Of a DNA stretch of 64,000 bases, positions 61,532 through 64,000 are shown in pieces. The position numbers were made by a program, and so were the translations under genes. The notes beneath the pieces were generated by a model, which had not been told where the DNA came from, did no database searches, and saw only the letters and a list, made by a program, of their open reading frames with translations. Numbering within the stretch: the stretch's first letter is position 1; each line of letters opens with the position of its first letter. The DNA is from Pleurotus djamor (Eukaryota > Basidiomycota > Agaricomycetes > Agaricales > Pleurotaceae). Location: assembly GCA_029747585.1 (NCBI GenBank), contig JAPEVF010000068.1, positions 37,658-101,657 of the forward strand, given 5' to 3'.

Positions 61532-61541
61532 TTCGGACGTG
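61532..61541. promoter_or_regulatory. decamer shared by both alcohol oxidase promoters (copy 2)
   Basis: TTCGGACGTG, 130 bases before the copy 2 start; identical to the site 105 bases before copy 1. Confidence 0.45.
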
Positions 61542-61732
61542 CCCGACAAAGTTGCGCTTGGCCATGCGACCTTGACGGCGCGCTCGACTTGCATCCGATT
61601 AGAAAACGACTCATACAGACGATGTTCGGAAGCAGAGAGCTTTGCGACCCATATGTATTACACACACGGGAGCACAAGAGGTTACCAGAGCCTGAGGCAG
61701 GTCAACAGAATAAGCGCTTAGGTCGCGTTGTG

Positions 61733-61807
61733 TCACGTCGCGTGATTATGCTGTGATAGATGGTTCCTCACGCGCGCACGGCTCACGCGGTGTCACGCCA
61801 CCGTGAC
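61733..61807. promoter_or_regulatory. cluster of TCACG/CGTGA inverted repeats
   Basis: Two perfect inverted repeats: TCACG-TCG-CGTGA at 61733-61745 and GTCACG-CCAC-CGTGAC at 61792-61807. Two more TCACG words lie between them at 61768 and 61783. This looks like a dimer-binding regulator array; the factor is unknown. Confidence 0.5.
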
Positions 61808-62049
61808 CTTGATCGCTTGAACCTTTACCTCCATCAACATCGCGCGTCCATCAGCTCCAGGTACAACGGCGGCCCCATTCGCAGGCGTTACCTACTGTAC
61901 CCCAGTTTAAGGCAACTGCCCTCGCACAAACATCATCATGTGGCAACACGTTTCTCGCACTCGTGTACTGGAGCCTGTGTTGAATTGCAAATGAATTCAG
62001 AGCTTCAAACACCCGGCTCTATTTATACGCTCGGATTCTTTACCTTAGC

Positions 62050-62057
62050 TATATAAA
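62050..62057 (+). promoter_or_regulatory. TATA box of second GH10 gene
   Basis: TATATAAA lies 49 bases before the xylanase start codon, consistent with a strongly regulated secreted enzyme. Confidence 0.6.
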
Positions 62058-62098
62058 CCGAGCCATATCGACTACTGGAGGATTTTTAACAAGAGCAA

Positions 62099-63496
<1,398 letters not shown>

Positions 63497-64000
63497 ATAT
63501 ATCTGTTGTAGGAACAAAGTGAACAGAAATGCAGTTGACCTCTCACGAACGATTATATGTGTTTTCTCCCATTCCACGGTTTGACATGTCAGTGGCCTCG
63601 AAGCGGCCTCACGGCTTAGTGACCTTCACGCTTCAAGGCCTCAAGCTTCGACCTTACGTCTTAATTGCTCCCCCACATCCGACTTTTTACCGAACGAAGA
63701 CGGTTCCCCGCACGCGATCCCGACGGCCCGTTACTTTACGGACGTTCCTCACGGTCCCAACTCCTGCGAAAAATATGACTGGTTCGACGATAATGGACTA
63801 GGCAAGGCTGGTGAGTGTTTGTGACGCGATTCGTATCGAATCATTTCTGTTCTCTCCTCACGTTGATTCAAACAAATCGATTTATAATTTAGACACTCGA
63901 TCGCCATTCCAAATTTATACCTTTGGTGACGCCTTGACTCCGACTCCGCCTTGGAATCTAAATCGATACACGCGCCTTTCTATCTACCTATATCTGTCCT
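63497..64000. other. window end, no gene recognised
   Basis: About 500 bases after the xylanase stop. One plus frame (63529-63801) has no known motif. Likely 3' flank and the start of another promoter. Confidence 0.45.

Larger units (their letters stand above)
61403..62098. promoter_or_regulatory. 696-bp divergent promoter (alcohol oxidase copy 2 / GH10)
   Basis: Region between two divergent start codons. It contains a (TGG)9 repeat at 61434-61460, the shared decamer at 61532-61541, six TCACG/CGTGA words at 61733-61806, and a TATATAAA box at 62050-62057 for the xylanase. No coding sequence is supported. Confidence 0.6.

Overview
The window is nuclear DNA of a filamentous basidiomycete, most likely an Agaricomycete. 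The signs are genes split by many short introns of about 50-70 bp (GT...AG), dense gene packing on both strands, a fungal-type CBM1 xylanase, an AA9 monooxygenase, AA3_3-type alcohol oxidases, a TEA-domain factor and an expanded-type G-alpha. No bacterial operons, CRISPR arrays or ribosomal RNA are visible. I do not assign a species. I could place 27 protein genes and one tRNA; all gene models are read by eye from protein similarity plus splice signals.

Layout. 1-6 kb: a Shewanella-like metallophosphatase, an AA9 LPMO, a GH10 xylanase with N-terminal CBM1, and an intron-containing tRNA-Gly(CCC). 6-16.7 kb: RhoGAP protein (-), COQ9 (-), an O-methyltransferase (+), an oxaloacetate hydrolase/PEP-mutase family enzyme (-), and the divergent pair DUF3128 protein (-)/eIF3j (+). 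17-26 kb: a type II membrane protein that may be a glycosyltransferase, histidine acid phosphatase 1, actin-capping protein beta, and the divergent pair cyclophilin PPIL3 (-)/divergent G-alpha (+). 26.2-33.5 kb: about 7.4 kb where I recognise no gene. 33.5-42.7 kb: a bHLH factor, TAN1 THUMP protein, TEA-domain factor and clamp loader RFC5. 43-53.4 kb: histidine acid phosphatases 2 and 3 flanking a Nudix hydrolase, a ZIP metal transporter and an HD-domain phosphohydrolase; 46-50 kb is rich in undetermined bases. 53.4-63.5 kb: methionine aminopeptidase 2, two tandem alcohol-oxidase-like GMC genes, and a second GH10 xylanase read divergently from the second GMC gene.

Together the secreted enzymes (AA9, two GH10, three histidine acid phosphatases) suit plant-matter decay and phosphate release. 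The two alcohol oxidases (H2O2 producers by family) and the oxaloacetate-hydrolase-like enzyme (a possible oxalate source) would fit the same lifestyle. They are interleaved with housekeeping genes, so this is not a clean biosynthetic cluster. The most interesting items are: a G-alpha that lacks the catalytic switch II glutamine and carries a large helical-domain insert; a cluster of six TCACG/CGTGA motifs, four of them in two perfect inverted repeats, in the alcohol oxidase-xylanase divergent promoter; a decamer shared by the two alcohol oxidase promoters; three head-to-head gene pairs with almost the same spacing of 192-198 bp; and undetermined bases that behave as spurious single-base insertions beside homopolymers, breaking true reading frames.
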